The notes under the pieces: generated by a model
The model's database searches: none
What the model saw: only the letters and a program-made list of their open reading frames with translations
What the model was told of the DNA's origin: nothing
Translations under genes and position numbers: made by a program
DNA from: Andeanibacterium sp036384795
GTDB lineage: Bacteria; Pseudomonadota; Alphaproteobacteria; Sphingomonadales; Sphingomonadaceae
DNA length: 64,000 nt
Assembly (NCBI GenBank): GCA_036384795.1
Contig: DASVLP010000074.1
Span: 1-64,000 of the forward strand
Direction: 5' to 3'
Shown: positions 51,166 to 61,129 of the stretch, piece after piece
Numbering within the stretch: the stretch's first letter is position 1
Layout of the letters: every line of letters starts with the position of its first letter

Positions 51166-52094
51166 CCGCCGCCCGCAAACAGCGCCGCGATCGAGACCGG
51201 CGCGCGCGACAGCAACTCGGCGGCCAGCGCGCGCGGGCCCGCTTCGTCTCCCGCGGGAAACACGACTTCGCCGTCGATCCGCGCGCCGCCATTCTCGCTG
51301 AACAGGACCGCGCGCATGATCAGCGCCAGGCCGTCGGCCTGACACAGCACCGCAACCGGGCTGTGGCACGATCCTTCGAGCGCGGCCAGCAGCCCGCGCT
51401 CGGCCATCACCGCGACATGGCTTGGCGGATGATCGATCGCGAGCAGCAGTTCGCGGGTGACGAAATCCTCGGCGCGGCATTCGATCCCGATCGCGCCTTG
51501 GGCCGGGGCGGGCAGCCACAGGCCCGGATCGAGCGGCGCGCCGACATCGCTTCGGCCAAGCCGCGCGAGCCCGGCGGCGGCGAGCAGGGTCGCATCGGCC
51601 TCGCCCGCCGCGAGCTTGGCCATGCGGGTGCCGACGTTGCCGCGAAACGGCACCACTGCGCAGTCGGGCCGCGCGTTGAGCATCTGCGCCGCGCGTCGCG
51701 GCGAACTGGTGCCGATCCGCGCGCCCGGCGCCAGGGCGGCAATGCTCGGCGCGCCGACCAGCACGTCGCGCACGTCGGCGCGCGGCAGGATCGCGCCGAT
51801 CGCGATCGCTTCGGGCCGGATCGTCTCGACGTCCTTCATCGAGTGCACCGCCGCGTCGATCCGCCCTTCGAGCAACCATTGGTCAAGCTCGCGGGTCCAC
51901 AGCGCCTTGCCGCCGATGTCGGCCAGCGGGCGATCCTGCACTTTGTCGCCGCTCGCCAGCACCGGGACCAGCTCGACCTCCGCCTCGTCCCAGCCGTGCG
52001 CCGCGCAGAGGCGCAGGCGCGCTTCCTCGGCTTGCGCCATGGCGAGCGGCGAGCGGCGGGTGCCGAGGCGCAGTCTGATCGGTTGTTGGCTCAT
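51162..52094 (-). CDS. hemC: Hydroxymethylbilane synthase
   Basis: 310 residues, normal length. RLGTRRSPLAMAQA, HSMKDVET, GTSSPRRAAQ and the dipyrromethane cofactor Cys in LEGSCHSPVAV are all present. It polymerises four porphobilinogens. Start at 52094 (MSQQPIRL). Divergent from tsaD with a 49-bp shared promoter region. Confidence 0.95.
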   Translation of the reverse strand: MSQQPIRLRLGTRRSPLAMAQAEEARLRLCAAHGWDEAEVELVPVLASGDKVQDRPLADIGGKALWTRELDQWLLEGRIDAAVHSMKDVETIRPEAIAIGAILPRADVRDVLVGAPSIAALAPGARIGTSSPRRAAQMLNARPDCAVVPFRGNVGTRMAKLAAGEADATLLAAAGLARLGRSDVGAPLDPGLWLPAPAQGAIGIECRAEDFVTRELLLAIDHPPSHVAVMAERGLLAALEGSCHSPVAVLCQADGLALIMRAVLFSENGGARIDGEVVFPAGDEAGPRALAAELLSRAPVSIAALFAGGG

Positions 52095-52143
52095 CGCGGG
52101 GCGCGCTTGCCCTAAATCGCAATTGCGTCCAGTGAAAGCCCGG

Positions 52144-53178
52144 ATGGTGAGGATCCTTGGCATCGAATCGAGCTGCGACGAGACCGCGGCCGCGCTCGTC
52201 ACCTCGGACCGGCGCATTCTCGCCCAGCGGATCGCTTCGCAGGACGCCGCGCATCGGCCTTATGGCGGCGTGGTGCCGGAGATCGCCGCCCGCGCCCATG
52301 CCGAACGGCTCGCGCCGTTGATCGAGGCGGTGATGGCGGACGCGGGGATGGAGCTGTCGGAAGTCGACGCGATCGCGGCGACCGCCGGGCCCGGGCTGAT
52401 CGGCGGGGTAATGGTCGGCCTGGTCACCGCCAAAGCGCTGGCGATGGCCGGGGACAAGCCGCTCTACGCGATCAACCACCTCGAAGGCCACGCGCTGAGT
52501 CCGCGGCTGGCGAACCCGGCGCTCGAATTTCCTTATGCCCTGCTGCTGGTTTCGGGCGGCCATTGCCAGGTGCTGCGGGTCGACGGCGTCGGTCGCTACC
52601 GCCGGCTCGCCACCACCATCGACGACGCGCTGGGCGAAGCGTTCGACAAGACCGCCAAGATCCTGGGCTTGCCTTATCCCGGCGGCCCGCAAGTCGAGAA
52701 ACTGGCGCGCGGCGGCGATCCCAAGGCAGTGCCCCTGCCCCGGCCGCTGTTCGGCAGCGAGGAGCCGCATTTCTCGTTCGCCGGGCTCAAGAGCGCGGTG
52801 CTGCGCGCGAAGGACAGCGGCAACTACGCCGATGCCGACATTGCCGCGAGCTTTCAGCAGGCAGCGATCGACTGCGTGACCGACCGGCTGCGCCGCGCGC
52901 TGGCCGAGATGGATGAGGTGACCGCGCTGGTCGTCGCCGGCGGGGTTGCCGCGAACAACGCGATGCGTGCCGCGCTGGAGGCGGTCGCGGGCGAGCACGG
53001 CCTGCCTTTTTCGGCCCCGCCACCCGAGCTGTGCACCGACAATGCGGCGATGATCGCCTGGGCCGCGCTCGAATGTTTCGAGCCCGGCAAGACCGATCCG
53101 CTCGACACCGCGCCGCGGCCGCGCTGGCCGCTCGATCCCGCCGCCGAGCCGGTGCGCGGCGCAGGGGTCAAGGCATGA
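52144..53178 (+). CDS. tsaD: tRNA N6-threonylcarbamoyladenosine transferase TsaD
   Basis: 344 residues starting MVRILGIESSCDETAAALV. Metal-binding HLEGHALS and nucleotide-binding GGVAANNAMR are visible. It transfers threonylcarbamoyl to A37 of ANN-decoding tRNAs. Its stop overlaps the gpsA ATG (ATGA). Confidence 0.96.
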   Translation: MVRILGIESSCDETAAALVTSDRRILAQRIASQDAAHRPYGGVVPEIAARAHAERLAPLIEAVMADAGMELSEVDAIAATAGPGLIGGVMVGLVTAKALAMAGDKPLYAINHLEGHALSPRLANPALEFPYALLLVSGGHCQVLRVDGVGRYRRLATTIDDALGEAFDKTAKILGLPYPGGPQVEKLARGGDPKAVPLPRPLFGSEEPHFSFAGLKSAVLRAKDSGNYADADIAASFQQAAIDCVTDRLRRALAEMDEVTALVVAGGVAANNAMRAALEAVAGEHGLPFSAPPPELCTDNAAMIAWAALECFEPGKTDPLDTAPRPRWPLDPAAEPVRGAGVKA

Positions 53179-54164
53179 GCGCCGTCGGCGTCCTCGGGGC
53201 CGGCGCATGGGGCACCGCGCTCGCACAGATGCTCGCCTCGGACGGGCGCGACGTGCTGCTGTGGGCGCTCGAGCGCGAACTGGTCGAAGAGATCAACCGC
53301 CGCCACGGCAACAGTCTCTACCTCCCCGGCACCGTGCTCGCCGATACGATCCGCGCGACCGGCGCCCTGGCCGAGATCGCCGACTGCGACGTCGTGCTGG
53401 TCGTCACCCCGGCCCAGCATACCGGCAAAGTGCTCGCCGGCTTGCCGCGCGCGCCGCGCGACCTGGTGCTGTGCAACAAGGGGATCGAGGCCGGCAGCGG
53501 ACGGCTGATGGCGGAAGTCGCCGCCGAAGCGGCGCCCGAAAGCGCCATCGCGGTGCTGTCCGGCCCGACCTTCGCGCACGATGTCGCCGAGGGCCTGCCG
53601 ACCGCGGTCACCCTCGCGTGCGGCGGCGGCGAGGCGCAGTGGGAGCGGCTGCGCAATGTTATCGCCAGGCCGCATTTCCGGCCGTATTATTCGGACGATC
53701 TCACTGGAGCGGAGATTGGGGGAGCGGTGAAGAACGTATTGGCCATCGCGTGCGGCGTGGTCGACGGGCTGCGCCTCGGACAAAGCGCGCGCGCGGCGCT
53801 GATCGCGCGCGGCTATGCCGAGATGCTGCGCTTCGGCGAGGCGATCGGCGCGCGGGCGGAAACGCTCGCCGGCCTCTGCGGGCTCGGCGACCTGGTGCTG
53901 ACCTGCACTTCGACCGCCAGCCGCAACTTCTCGCTCGGTCGCCAACTCGGCGAAGGGGCTTCGGCCGAAATGCTGATGGCCAACCGCCTGACGGTCGCCG
54001 AAGGCGCGCACACCGCGCCTGTGCTGGTCGAACTCGCCGCCCGCCGCGGCGTCGCGATGCCGATCGCCGAGGCGGTCTGTCGGCTGCTGCAGGGCGCCCC
54101 GGCGCGCGACGTCGCAACCGACCTGCTCGCGCGGCCCCTGCGCGCCGAAGGAGCCGGCGCTTGA
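53175..54164 (+). CDS. gpsA: Glycerol-3-phosphate dehydrogenase (NAD(P)+)
   Basis: 329 residues. NAD-binding GVLGAGAWGTALAQ, the conserved LSGPTFAHDVAEGLPTA, catalytic Lys in GGAVKNVLAIACG and GLGDLVLTCTS. Makes sn-glycerol-3-phosphate for phospholipids. Coupled to tsaD upstream and to the flippase downstream by 4-bp overlaps. Confidence 0.96.
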   Translation: MSAVGVLGAGAWGTALAQMLASDGRDVLLWALERELVEEINRRHGNSLYLPGTVLADTIRATGALAEIADCDVVLVVTPAQHTGKVLAGLPRAPRDLVLCNKGIEAGSGRLMAEVAAEAAPESAIAVLSGPTFAHDVAEGLPTAVTLACGGGEAQWERLRNVIARPHFRPYYSDDLTGAEIGGAVKNVLAIACGVVDGLRLGQSARAALIARGYAEMLRFGEAIGARAETLAGLCGLGDLVLTCTSTASRNFSLGRQLGEGASAEMLMANRLTVAEGAHTAPVLVELAARRGVAMPIAEAVCRLLQGAPARDVATDLLARPLRAEGAGA

Positions 54165-55675
54165 GCGACGAACAGGCCGCCAGCGACATCGCGCAGCTGG
54201 CCAAAGGCGGGCGAACCAATTTCTTCGGCTTCCTGCTGCGGCTGGCCGCGCGGATCCCGTTCCTGTTCATCGCCGGACGGCTCTACGGCGCGGCGGACTT
54301 GGGGCGCTTCGCCTATGCGTTGATCGCGATCGAGCTGGCGAGCCAATTCGCGACGCTCGGCCAGCGGCGCGGCCTGGCGCAGCAATTGTCCCAGGATGGG
54401 CAGCAGCCGGCGCACGCCGTGGCCGACGGCATGACGCTGACCGTGATCATGGGCGCGGTGCTGGTGGGCATCCTCACCCTATTCCCGTTCCTGATGTTTC
54501 CCAAAGGTGGCTACACCGAGCTCGACCGGTTGATGCCGGCCGCGATCATCCCGTTTTCGCTGACCGACATCTCGCTCTCGGCGCTCGCCTACCGCTACGA
54601 CATCGGCAGCACGGTGAAGGCCCGCTCGGTGGTCGAGCCGTGGGCATTGTCGTTCGGCGCGGCGGGATTCTTCTTCGTCGTTCCCGAGAGCGGCCTCGCG
54701 CTGGCCTACATCTTTTCGATTTTCTGCGCCGCGCTCGCCGCGCTGATCCCGTTGCTGCGCGCTTACGGCCTGCCGCGCGGGTGGCGCCCGCACCCGCTGC
54801 GGATCGCGCGGCTGGCGGCGGGCAACATTCCGCTCGCGGCCGCCGACATGGTCGAATGGGGCCTGCGCAAGATCGACATAGCGATCCTGGGCCTGTTTGC
54901 TTCGCCCAGCGCGGTCGGCATCTATTACGTCGCGCAGCAGGTCGCCAGCCTGCCGCAGAAGCTCAAGACCAGCTTCGAGCCGATCCTCGGCCCGGTGATC
55001 ACCCGCGCGCTCAAAGTGAAGGATTATGCCGCGATCGCCAGGCAGGTATGCCAGGTGGGCTTCTGGATCACCGCAATGCAGGCGGGGATCGCGCTGGCGC
55101 TGGGCATTCCGGGCCGCGGGGTGATGGGCCTGGTGGGGCCCGAGTTCACCGGCGGCACCGGCGCGCTCAACTTCCTGCTGGTCGCCGAAGTCGCGGCCGC
55201 GACCGCGGTCGTCTCGGAAGCGGCGCTGATCTACGTCGCGCGGATCAGGAACTTGTGGGTTTCGCTCTCGACCATCGGCTTCCAGGCGGCGCTGACGGTC
55301 ACCCTGATGCTGTTCGCCAAGCACTACCGTCTGCCGGAAGGCTATTTCGCCGCCAGCGCCGCGATGGCGCTGATGCTGGCGCTGGCCGGGGCGTCGATCG
55401 TGAAGGCGACGCTCCTGTCGCGGATCCTGCACGAGAAGATCAACAACTGGCGCTGGGCGCTGGTCTATGCCGCCGCCCCGGCGGTGGTGGTCGGGTGGTT
55501 CGTCACCCGCTACACGCCGGAATGGGCCGAGCTCCTGTTCGGCGTGCCGGCGATCCTGCTGGTCTACGGCTGGGTGATCTGGCACCGCGGCTTCGGCCCT
55601 GAAGACCGGGTGCTGTTCCGCCGCAACGTCGCGCCGACGCTGGAAGGGGAGCTTGCCGAACTCGACGGCGCCTGA
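54161..55675 (+). CDS. Polysaccharide/lipid flippase (Wzx/MATE-like)
   Basis: 504 residues, about 12-14 transmembrane helices, beginning at a TTG with AAGGAG 8 nt upstream and overlapping the gpsA stop (TTGA). Segments NFFGFLLRLAARIPFLFIAG and IYYVAQQVASLPQKLKTSFE are typical of polysaccharide biosynthesis exporters. Probably flips a lipid-linked saccharide across the inner membrane; substrate unknown. Confidence 0.85.
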   Translation: MSDEQAASDIAQLAKGGRTNFFGFLLRLAARIPFLFIAGRLYGAADLGRFAYALIAIELASQFATLGQRRGLAQQLSQDGQQPAHAVADGMTLTVIMGAVLVGILTLFPFLMFPKGGYTELDRLMPAAIIPFSLTDISLSALAYRYDIGSTVKARSVVEPWALSFGAAGFFFVVPESGLALAYIFSIFCAALAALIPLLRAYGLPRGWRPHPLRIARLAAGNIPLAAADMVEWGLRKIDIAILGLFASPSAVGIYYVAQQVASLPQKLKTSFEPILGPVITRALKVKDYAAIARQVCQVGFWITAMQAGIALALGIPGRGVMGLVGPEFTGGTGALNFLLVAEVAAATAVVSEAALIYVARIRNLWVSLSTIGFQAALTVTLMLFAKHYRLPEGYFAASAAMALMLALAGASIVKATLLSRILHEKINNWRWALVYAAAPAVVVGWFVTRYTPEWAELLFGVPAILLVYGWVIWHRGFGPEDRVLFRRNVAPTLEGELAELDGA

Positions 55676-55698
55676 CCCAGCACAAACGAGGAGAAGCG

Positions 55699-56169
55699 AT
55701 GCACATCTTTGCTGGCAACTGGTGGCTGATGCTGATCGCCATCGTGGCGTTCGTGCTGATCGCCTGGGCGATCGGTCTCAGAAGCCGCCGCACCCGGGTC
55801 GAACGCAGCCGCCCGGCCGACGTACTCGACGAAGGCGCCGAGCGCGCCCAGCGCAACCAGGCGCTGATCGACGCGCCGGCACGGCCCGGGCCGCTCGCAG
55901 CGCCCGAGCCCGCTCCGGTCGCCGCTGCCGGAGGAGACGACCTCACCCGGATCAAGGGCCTCGGCCCGAAGCTTGCCGCGCTGCTGCATTCGTTGGGGGT
56001 CACGAGCTTCGCCCAGATCGCCGCATGGAGCGATGTCGACATCGACCGCATCGACGCTCAGCTCGGCACTTTCGCCGGGCGCATCCGGCGCGACAACTGG
56101 GTGGAGCAGGCAAAGTTTCTCGCCGCGGACGACATGGCTGGGTTCGAAGGCAGGTTCGGCAAGCTGTAG
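55699..56169 (+). CDS. Membrane protein with C-terminal helix-hairpin-helix domain
   Basis: 156 residues: one N-terminal transmembrane helix (WWLMLIAIVAFVLIAWAIGL), a disordered linker and a helix-hairpin-helix-like domain (DDLTRIKGLGPKLAALLHSL) of the type annotated as predicted 5' DNA nuclease. Catalytic residues are not evident; DNA binding near the membrane is the safer inference. Confidence 0.75.
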   Translation: MHIFAGNWWLMLIAIVAFVLIAWAIGLRSRRTRVERSRPADVLDEGAERAQRNQALIDAPARPGPLAAPEPAPVAAAGGDDLTRIKGLGPKLAALLHSLGVTSFAQIAAWSDVDIDRIDAQLGTFAGRIRRDNWVEQAKFLAADDMAGFEGRFGKL

Positions 56170-56215
56170 CCGCGCGGCAGGCGCTCGGGTAAGGGACGCT
56201 GCAAAGGAGACTGGA

Positions 56216-57415
56216 TTGGTTCCCTTCGACTGGTCCGACCCGCTCGATCTCGAAAGCCAATTGACCGACGAAGAGCGGATGATCCGCGACGCCGCGCGCG
56301 GTTTCGCGCAAAGCGAGCTCCAGCCGCGCGCGACCGAAGCCTTCCGCGACGAGCGCGATGCGCCCGAGCTGTTCCCGCTGATGGGCCGCGCGGGCCTGCT
56401 CGGCGTGACGATCCCCGAGGAATACGGCGGTGCGGGCGCGGACTACGTCGCCTATGGCCTGGTCGCGCGCGAGATCGAGCGGGTCGATTCCGGCTATCGC
56501 TCGATGATCTCGGTCCAGTCCAGCCTCGTGATGCATCCGATCCACGCCTACGGCTCGGACGAGCAGAAGGCGAAGTATCTGCCCGGCCTCGCCGCCGGAG
56601 AATTGATCGGCTGCTTCGGCCTGACCGAGCCCGATGCCGGCTCCGACCCGGGCGCTATGCGCACCGTCGCGAAGGCGGACGGCGATCCCGGATCGGGGTC
56701 CGGGGCGGGCGGCTACGTCATCTCGGGCAGCAAGACCTGGATCAGCAATTCTCCGTTCGCCGATGTGTTCGTGATCTGGGCGAAAAGCGAGCCCCACGGC
56801 GGCGCGATCCGAGGCTTCCTGCTCGAACGAGGCATGCCCGGCCTCGCCGCGCCGAAGATCGAGGGCAAGCTCAGCCTGCGCGCCAGCACCACCGGGATGG
56901 TGATGATGGACGGGGTGAAAGTCGGGGCCGACGCGCTGCTGCCGGGCGTGGAGGGCCTCAAGGGGCCGTTCGGGTGCCTGAACCGGGCGCGCTACGGCAT
57001 CTCGTGGGGCGCGATGGGGGCGGCGGAGTTCTGCTACCACGCCGCACGCGCCTATGGTCTGGAGCGCAAGCAGTTCGGCCGCCCGCTCGCGGCGACCCAG
57101 CTTTACCAGAAGAAGCTCGCCGACATGGCGGCGGAAATCTCGCTCGGCCTCCAGGCCAGCCTGCGCGTCGGCCGGCTGATGGAAGAAGGCCGCTTCGCCC
57201 CCGAGATGATCAGCATCGTCAAGCGCAACAATGCCGGCAAGGCGCTCGAGATCGCCCGCGCCGCGCGCGACATGCACGGCGGCAACGGCATCTCCGAGGA
57301 ATACCAGGTGATCCGCCACCTGCTGAACCTGGAGACGGTCAATACCTACGAAGGCACGCACGACGTCCACGCGCTGATCCTGGGCCGGGCGATCACCGGC
57401 ATTGCCGCGTTCTGA
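56216..57415 (+). CDS. gcdH: Acyl-CoA dehydrogenase, glutaryl-CoA dehydrogenase-like
   Basis: 399 residues from a TTG with AAAGGAG 6 nt upstream. ACAD core GCFGLTEPDAGSDPGAM (FAD/substrate loop), KTWISNSPFADVFVIWAK, and catalytic Glu in NTYEGTHDVHALILGR. The N-terminus FDWSDPLDLESQLTDEE is typical of GCDH, which oxidises and decarboxylates glutaryl-CoA to crotonyl-CoA in lysine/tryptophan breakdown. Confidence 0.9.
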   Translation: MVPFDWSDPLDLESQLTDEERMIRDAARGFAQSELQPRATEAFRDERDAPELFPLMGRAGLLGVTIPEEYGGAGADYVAYGLVAREIERVDSGYRSMISVQSSLVMHPIHAYGSDEQKAKYLPGLAAGELIGCFGLTEPDAGSDPGAMRTVAKADGDPGSGSGAGGYVISGSKTWISNSPFADVFVIWAKSEPHGGAIRGFLLERGMPGLAAPKIEGKLSLRASTTGMVMMDGVKVGADALLPGVEGLKGPFGCLNRARYGISWGAMGAAEFCYHAARAYGLERKQFGRPLAATQLYQKKLADMAAEISLGLQASLRVGRLMEEGRFAPEMISIVKRNNAGKALEIARAARDMHGGNGISEEYQVIRHLLNLETVNTYEGTHDVHALILGRAITGIAAF

Positions 57416-57506
57416 GGCAACTGGCGGGCCGCGGCTTCCCTTTCTGAAAGCAACCGTTCATTCGCGCGGCACTAGGTAGCGCGCCGCCAGCCCCAGACGA
57501 GGTTTC

Positions 57507-58289
57507 GTGTTCCAGCCGATCCGTGCCCTCCCTGGCGTCTTGCCCGAGCGGATTCGCGCGGGGCTGGCGCGGCGCACCACCGGTCTGTTCGCAGCGCTCG
57601 CGCTCGAGGCGCTGTTGGTATTGCTGCTGATCGCGCTCGGGCAGTCGCCCAAGGAGAAGCCCAAGCCGCTGGTGTCGCTGACCTCGTTCGACGTCGAACG
57701 GCCGCAGCCGCCCAAACCGCCCGCCGAGCCAAAAGCACAGAGCGAGCATCATCTCGCGACCCAGCCCGTGCCGCATCCGCCCACGCCGGCGCCAGCACAG
57801 CCGAACCCCACCGCGACACCGCCGCCGCTGCTCGCGCTGCCGCGCAACCAATCGAGCTTCAACCTCGCGAATCTCTCGCCCCAGCCCGCGCCGCCGGCCC
57901 CGCCGGCCGCCGCTTATGGGCCCGCCGACACCGGCAGCGTCGGCGACAGCCAGCGGGTCGGCACCGCACCCGACGGCTCGCCGCTCTATGGCGCGTCGTG
58001 GTATCGCGAGCCCACCCCGGCCGAGCTCGCCGCGTTCGGCGCGCGGGCGCAGGGCCAGGACAAGGCCTGGGGACGGATCGCCTGCAAGACGGCGCCGGAT
58101 TTCCGCGTCGAGGATTGCGTCGCGGTCGATGAATATCCCGACGGTTCGCACCTTGCGAACGCGGTGCTGTCGGCCGCGTGGCAGTTCAAGGTGCGTCCGC
58201 CGTGGAAAGGCGGGCGTTCGCTGATCGGATCGTGGGTGCAGATCACCATCTACAACGATGTCGAGCGCAAGCCGAAGTACGAGAAATAG
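57507..58289 (+). CDS. TonB-like periplasmic protein
   Basis: 260 residues. One N-terminal membrane helix (LFAALALEALLVLLLIALGQ), a long Pro-rich spacer (about 65-135) and a globular C-terminal domain (WQFKVRPPWKGGR). The layout is TonB-like, but the C-terminus does not match canonical TonB closely. Could energise outer-membrane transport or be a related envelope protein. Confidence 0.6.
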   Translation: MFQPIRALPGVLPERIRAGLARRTTGLFAALALEALLVLLLIALGQSPKEKPKPLVSLTSFDVERPQPPKPPAEPKAQSEHHLATQPVPHPPTPAPAQPNPTATPPPLLALPRNQSSFNLANLSPQPAPPAPPAAAYGPADTGSVGDSQRVGTAPDGSPLYGASWYREPTPAELAAFGARAQGQDKAWGRIACKTAPDFRVEDCVAVDEYPDGSHLANAVLSAAWQFKVRPPWKGGRSLIGSWVQITIYNDVERKPKYEK

Positions 58290-58340
58290 CACTCAAGAGG
58301 CGGGTGGCACGATCGCGTCGGGCTACCTATAGCCCTTGCC

Positions 58341-60113
58341 ATGCGCCCATCTCCCGCCACCCTGCTGCACGAGGTGTTCGGCTTCGAGCACTTCCGCGGC
58401 GTGCAGCAGCAGGTGATCGAACGCGTGCTGGCGGGCAGGAACACCCTCGCGATCATGCCCACCGGCGCGGGCAAGTCGTTGTGCTACCAGCTTCCGGCCG
58501 TTGCGCTTCCGGGGTGCTGCGTGGTGATCTCGCCGCTGATCGCGCTGATGCACGACCAGCTGCGCAGCGCTCGCGCGCTCGGCATCCGCGCGGCGAGCCT
58601 TACGTCGGCGGACGCAGACTGGCGCGAGACGCAGGACCGCTTGGTCGCCGGGGAACTGGACTTGCTCTACGTCGCGCCCGAGCGGGGGAGCGGCGAGGGC
58701 TTCCGCGCATTGCTCGAACGCTCGAAGATCTGCCTGTTGGCGATCGACGAGGCGCATTGCGTGTCCGAATGGGGGCACGATTTCCGCCCCGACTATCGCC
58801 TGCTGCGCCCGCTGCTCGACGCCTTTCCGCATGTGCCGCGGCTCGCGCTGACCGCGACCGCCGACCACCACACCCGCGCCGACATCCTCGCCCAGCTCGG
58901 CATTCCGGGCGAGGGCCTGATCGTCTCGGGCTTCGACCGGCCCAACATCCGCTATGCGATCAGGCACCGCGAAAACGCGGTACGCCAGCTCGCCGCGTTG
59001 ATGGACGAGATTCCCGGGCCCGGGATCGTCTATGCGCCCACTCGCAGCAAAGTCGAGCGGATCGCCGAGCAGCTCGCCGAGCGCACGGGACGGCGGGTGC
59101 TGCCCTATCATGCCGGACTCGACCCGGCGCAGCGGGCAGCGAACCAGGCCGCGTTCGTCGCCAGCGAGGATATGGTGATCGTCGCGACGATCGCGTTCGG
59201 CATGGGGATCGACAAGCCCGACGTGCGCTTCGTCGCCCATGCCGGGATTCCGAAGTCGATCGAGGCCTATTACCAGGAAACCGGCCGCGCCGGGCGCGAC
59301 GGCGATCCGGCGCGGGCGGTGATGCTGTGGGCGGCGGGCGATTTCGCGCAGGCCCGCCAGCGCCTGAGCGAAGTGGAGGAAGCGCGGCGCGGCGGCGAGC
59401 GTGCCCGGCTCGACGCGCTCGCCTCGCTGGTCGAGACCCCCGGCTGCCGGCGCGCGATCCTGCTGCGGCACTTTGGCGAGGACCCGCCGGAGACGTGCGG
59501 CAATTGCGACAACTGCCTCGAAGCACCGGGGGTGATCGACGCGACCGAGCTCGCCCGCAAGTTGCTGAGCGCGGTCTATCGCACGGGCCAGAGCTTCGGC
59601 TTCGGCCACGTGCAGAAAGTGCTGACCGGCGCGGCGGACGAACGCGTGATCCAGCGCGGGCATGACCGGCTCAGCGTGTTCGGCATCGTCGAGGGGGATG
59701 AGGCGCGGCTGCTGCAGCCGCTGTCGCGCGCATTGCAAGCGCGCGGGAGCCTGGTCGCGAACGAGCACGGCGGCCTGCGGCTAAGCGGCGATGCCAAGGC
59801 GATCCTCAAGGGCGAGCAAAGCGTCGAAATCGTGCAGCCGCCGGTCTCGGAGCGCGCCGGCCGCAAGGCACGCAACGCGGCCGCCAATCCGATCGGCGAC
59901 CCGCTGTTCGACGCCTTGCGCAAACTGCGCCGCAGCTTGGCAAGCGAAGCCGGGGTCCCGCCCTATGTGATCTTCCACGACGCCACCCTGCGAGAGCTCG
60001 CGGCGAGACGGCCGCGCGACGACGCGGAGCTGGCGCAGATCGCCGGCATCGGCACGCGCAAGCGTGAAGCCTTCGGCCCGGCGTTCCTCGACCTGATCGC
60101 GCAGTTCCGTTGA
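58341..60113 (+). CDS. recQ: ATP-dependent DNA helicase RecQ
   Basis: 590 residues. Walker A MPTGAGKSLCYQLPA, DEAH box AIDEAHCVSEWGHDFRPDY, helicase motif VI YQETGRAGRDG, the zinc-binding CGNCDNC of the RQC domain, and a C-terminal HRDC domain (FDALRKLRRSLASEAGVPPY). Acts in recombination and fork repair. Confidence 0.95.
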   Translation: MRPSPATLLHEVFGFEHFRGVQQQVIERVLAGRNTLAIMPTGAGKSLCYQLPAVALPGCCVVISPLIALMHDQLRSARALGIRAASLTSADADWRETQDRLVAGELDLLYVAPERGSGEGFRALLERSKICLLAIDEAHCVSEWGHDFRPDYRLLRPLLDAFPHVPRLALTATADHHTRADILAQLGIPGEGLIVSGFDRPNIRYAIRHRENAVRQLAALMDEIPGPGIVYAPTRSKVERIAEQLAERTGRRVLPYHAGLDPAQRAANQAAFVASEDMVIVATIAFGMGIDKPDVRFVAHAGIPKSIEAYYQETGRAGRDGDPARAVMLWAAGDFAQARQRLSEVEEARRGGERARLDALASLVETPGCRRAILLRHFGEDPPETCGNCDNCLEAPGVIDATELARKLLSAVYRTGQSFGFGHVQKVLTGAADERVIQRGHDRLSVFGIVEGDEARLLQPLSRALQARGSLVANEHGGLRLSGDAKAILKGEQSVEIVQPPVSERAGRKARNAAANPIGDPLFDALRKLRRSLASEAGVPPYVIFHDATLRELAARRPRDDAELAQIAGIGTRKREAFGPAFLDLIAQFR

Positions 60114-60134
60114 CGAGCCGACTTCGCCCGTTCG

Positions 60135-61049
60135 TTATCCGAGGCGCCCGATCCATTCGAGCAGCGGCCCGGTAAGCGACGCATCGGCCGTCCCAATCGC
60201 ATCGCCTTCGGTGTAGTGATTGTGATCGGCCAGCTCGACGCTGCGCGGACAGGCCGCGGGCGCTTTGCACAAGTCCGCGATCAGGCCTTTCGCGGTGCGC
60301 CGCATCGGCTCCGGGTCGAACTCGGCATAGGCGAGAAACAGCGGCACGCCCGAAGCCTTGAGCCGCGCGTTCACCGCAACGGCGTTTTGCGCATCACGAT
60401 CGGTTCCGTAATAGACGTTGGGCGCCTCGCCGCTCCCGAAGACGTAGTTCGGCGACAGCAGCACCGCGCCCTTCACGCTGTTGAACTCGCCGCCGTGCAG
60501 CTTGGGATGGCCGAGATAGTCGATCACGTGGTTCGCCCCCGCCGAATGGCCGAACAGCACGATCCGCGCCGGATCGCCGCCCCGGCTGGCGATATTGGCA
60601 CGGACCCAGCCGATCGCCGCCGCAAGGTCCTGCGTTGCGCCGGGAAAGGTCGTACCGGGCGCCAGGCGGTAATCGACGTTGACTCCGATCATGCGATGCC
60701 GGGCGGCCCAGGCAGTGATGTTGTCGGGATAATATTCGCCGTGCTTGTCGCCGCGGGTGAAGCCGCCGCCGTGGACGAACAGCAGTACGGGAAGCGGCCC
60801 TTTCGCCCCCTCGGGGACGTAGAGGTCAAGCTTCTGCAGCGGATCGTTGCCGTAGGCGATGTCGCGCGTGACGGTGAGGCCCTGATAAGTCTCGTGCGCG
60901 AACAGCGGCCGATAGAGCGCGCCGGCGGCGATCGGATCCATCGCCTGGCCGGCCGCGCGAATCTTCGCCGCGATGTCGGGCGGCACTTGCGCCGCCGCTG
61001 CTCCGGCAAGCAGGCCGATGCCGCACACCGCGGTGAGCTTTCCCGTCAT
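60135..61049 (-). CDS. Exported alpha/beta hydrolase (esterase)
   Basis: 304 residues. N-terminal signal peptide (LTAVCGIGLLAGAAAAQ), oxyanion motif HGGGFTRGD, nucleophile elbow FGHSAGANH. Similar in design to the hydrolase at 29491-30396. Likely periplasmic carboxylesterase; substrate unknown. Convergent with recQ. Confidence 0.8.
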   Translation of the reverse strand: MTGKLTAVCGIGLLAGAAAAQVPPDIAAKIRAAGQAMDPIAAGALYRPLFAHETYQGLTVTRDIAYGNDPLQKLDLYVPEGAKGPLPVLLFVHGGGFTRGDKHGEYYPDNITAWAARHRMIGVNVDYRLAPGTTFPGATQDLAAAIGWVRANIASRGGDPARIVLFGHSAGANHVIDYLGHPKLHGGEFNSVKGAVLLSPNYVFGSGEAPNVYYGTDRDAQNAVAVNARLKASGVPLFLAYAEFDPEPMRRTAKGLIADLCKAPAACPRSVELADHNHYTEGDAIGTADASLTGPLLEWIGRLG

Positions 61050-61129
61050 CCAACCTCTCGGACGTTCGATTTGCCAGGCAACCTAGCGCGGATCTCGCGC
61101 AAGGGAAGCCGGAGGGAGATGGCGCGAGC

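Noticed and set aside
58323..59768. Long minus-strand frame across recQ
   Set aside because: Opposite to a clear recQ with all motifs; no recognisable protein features.
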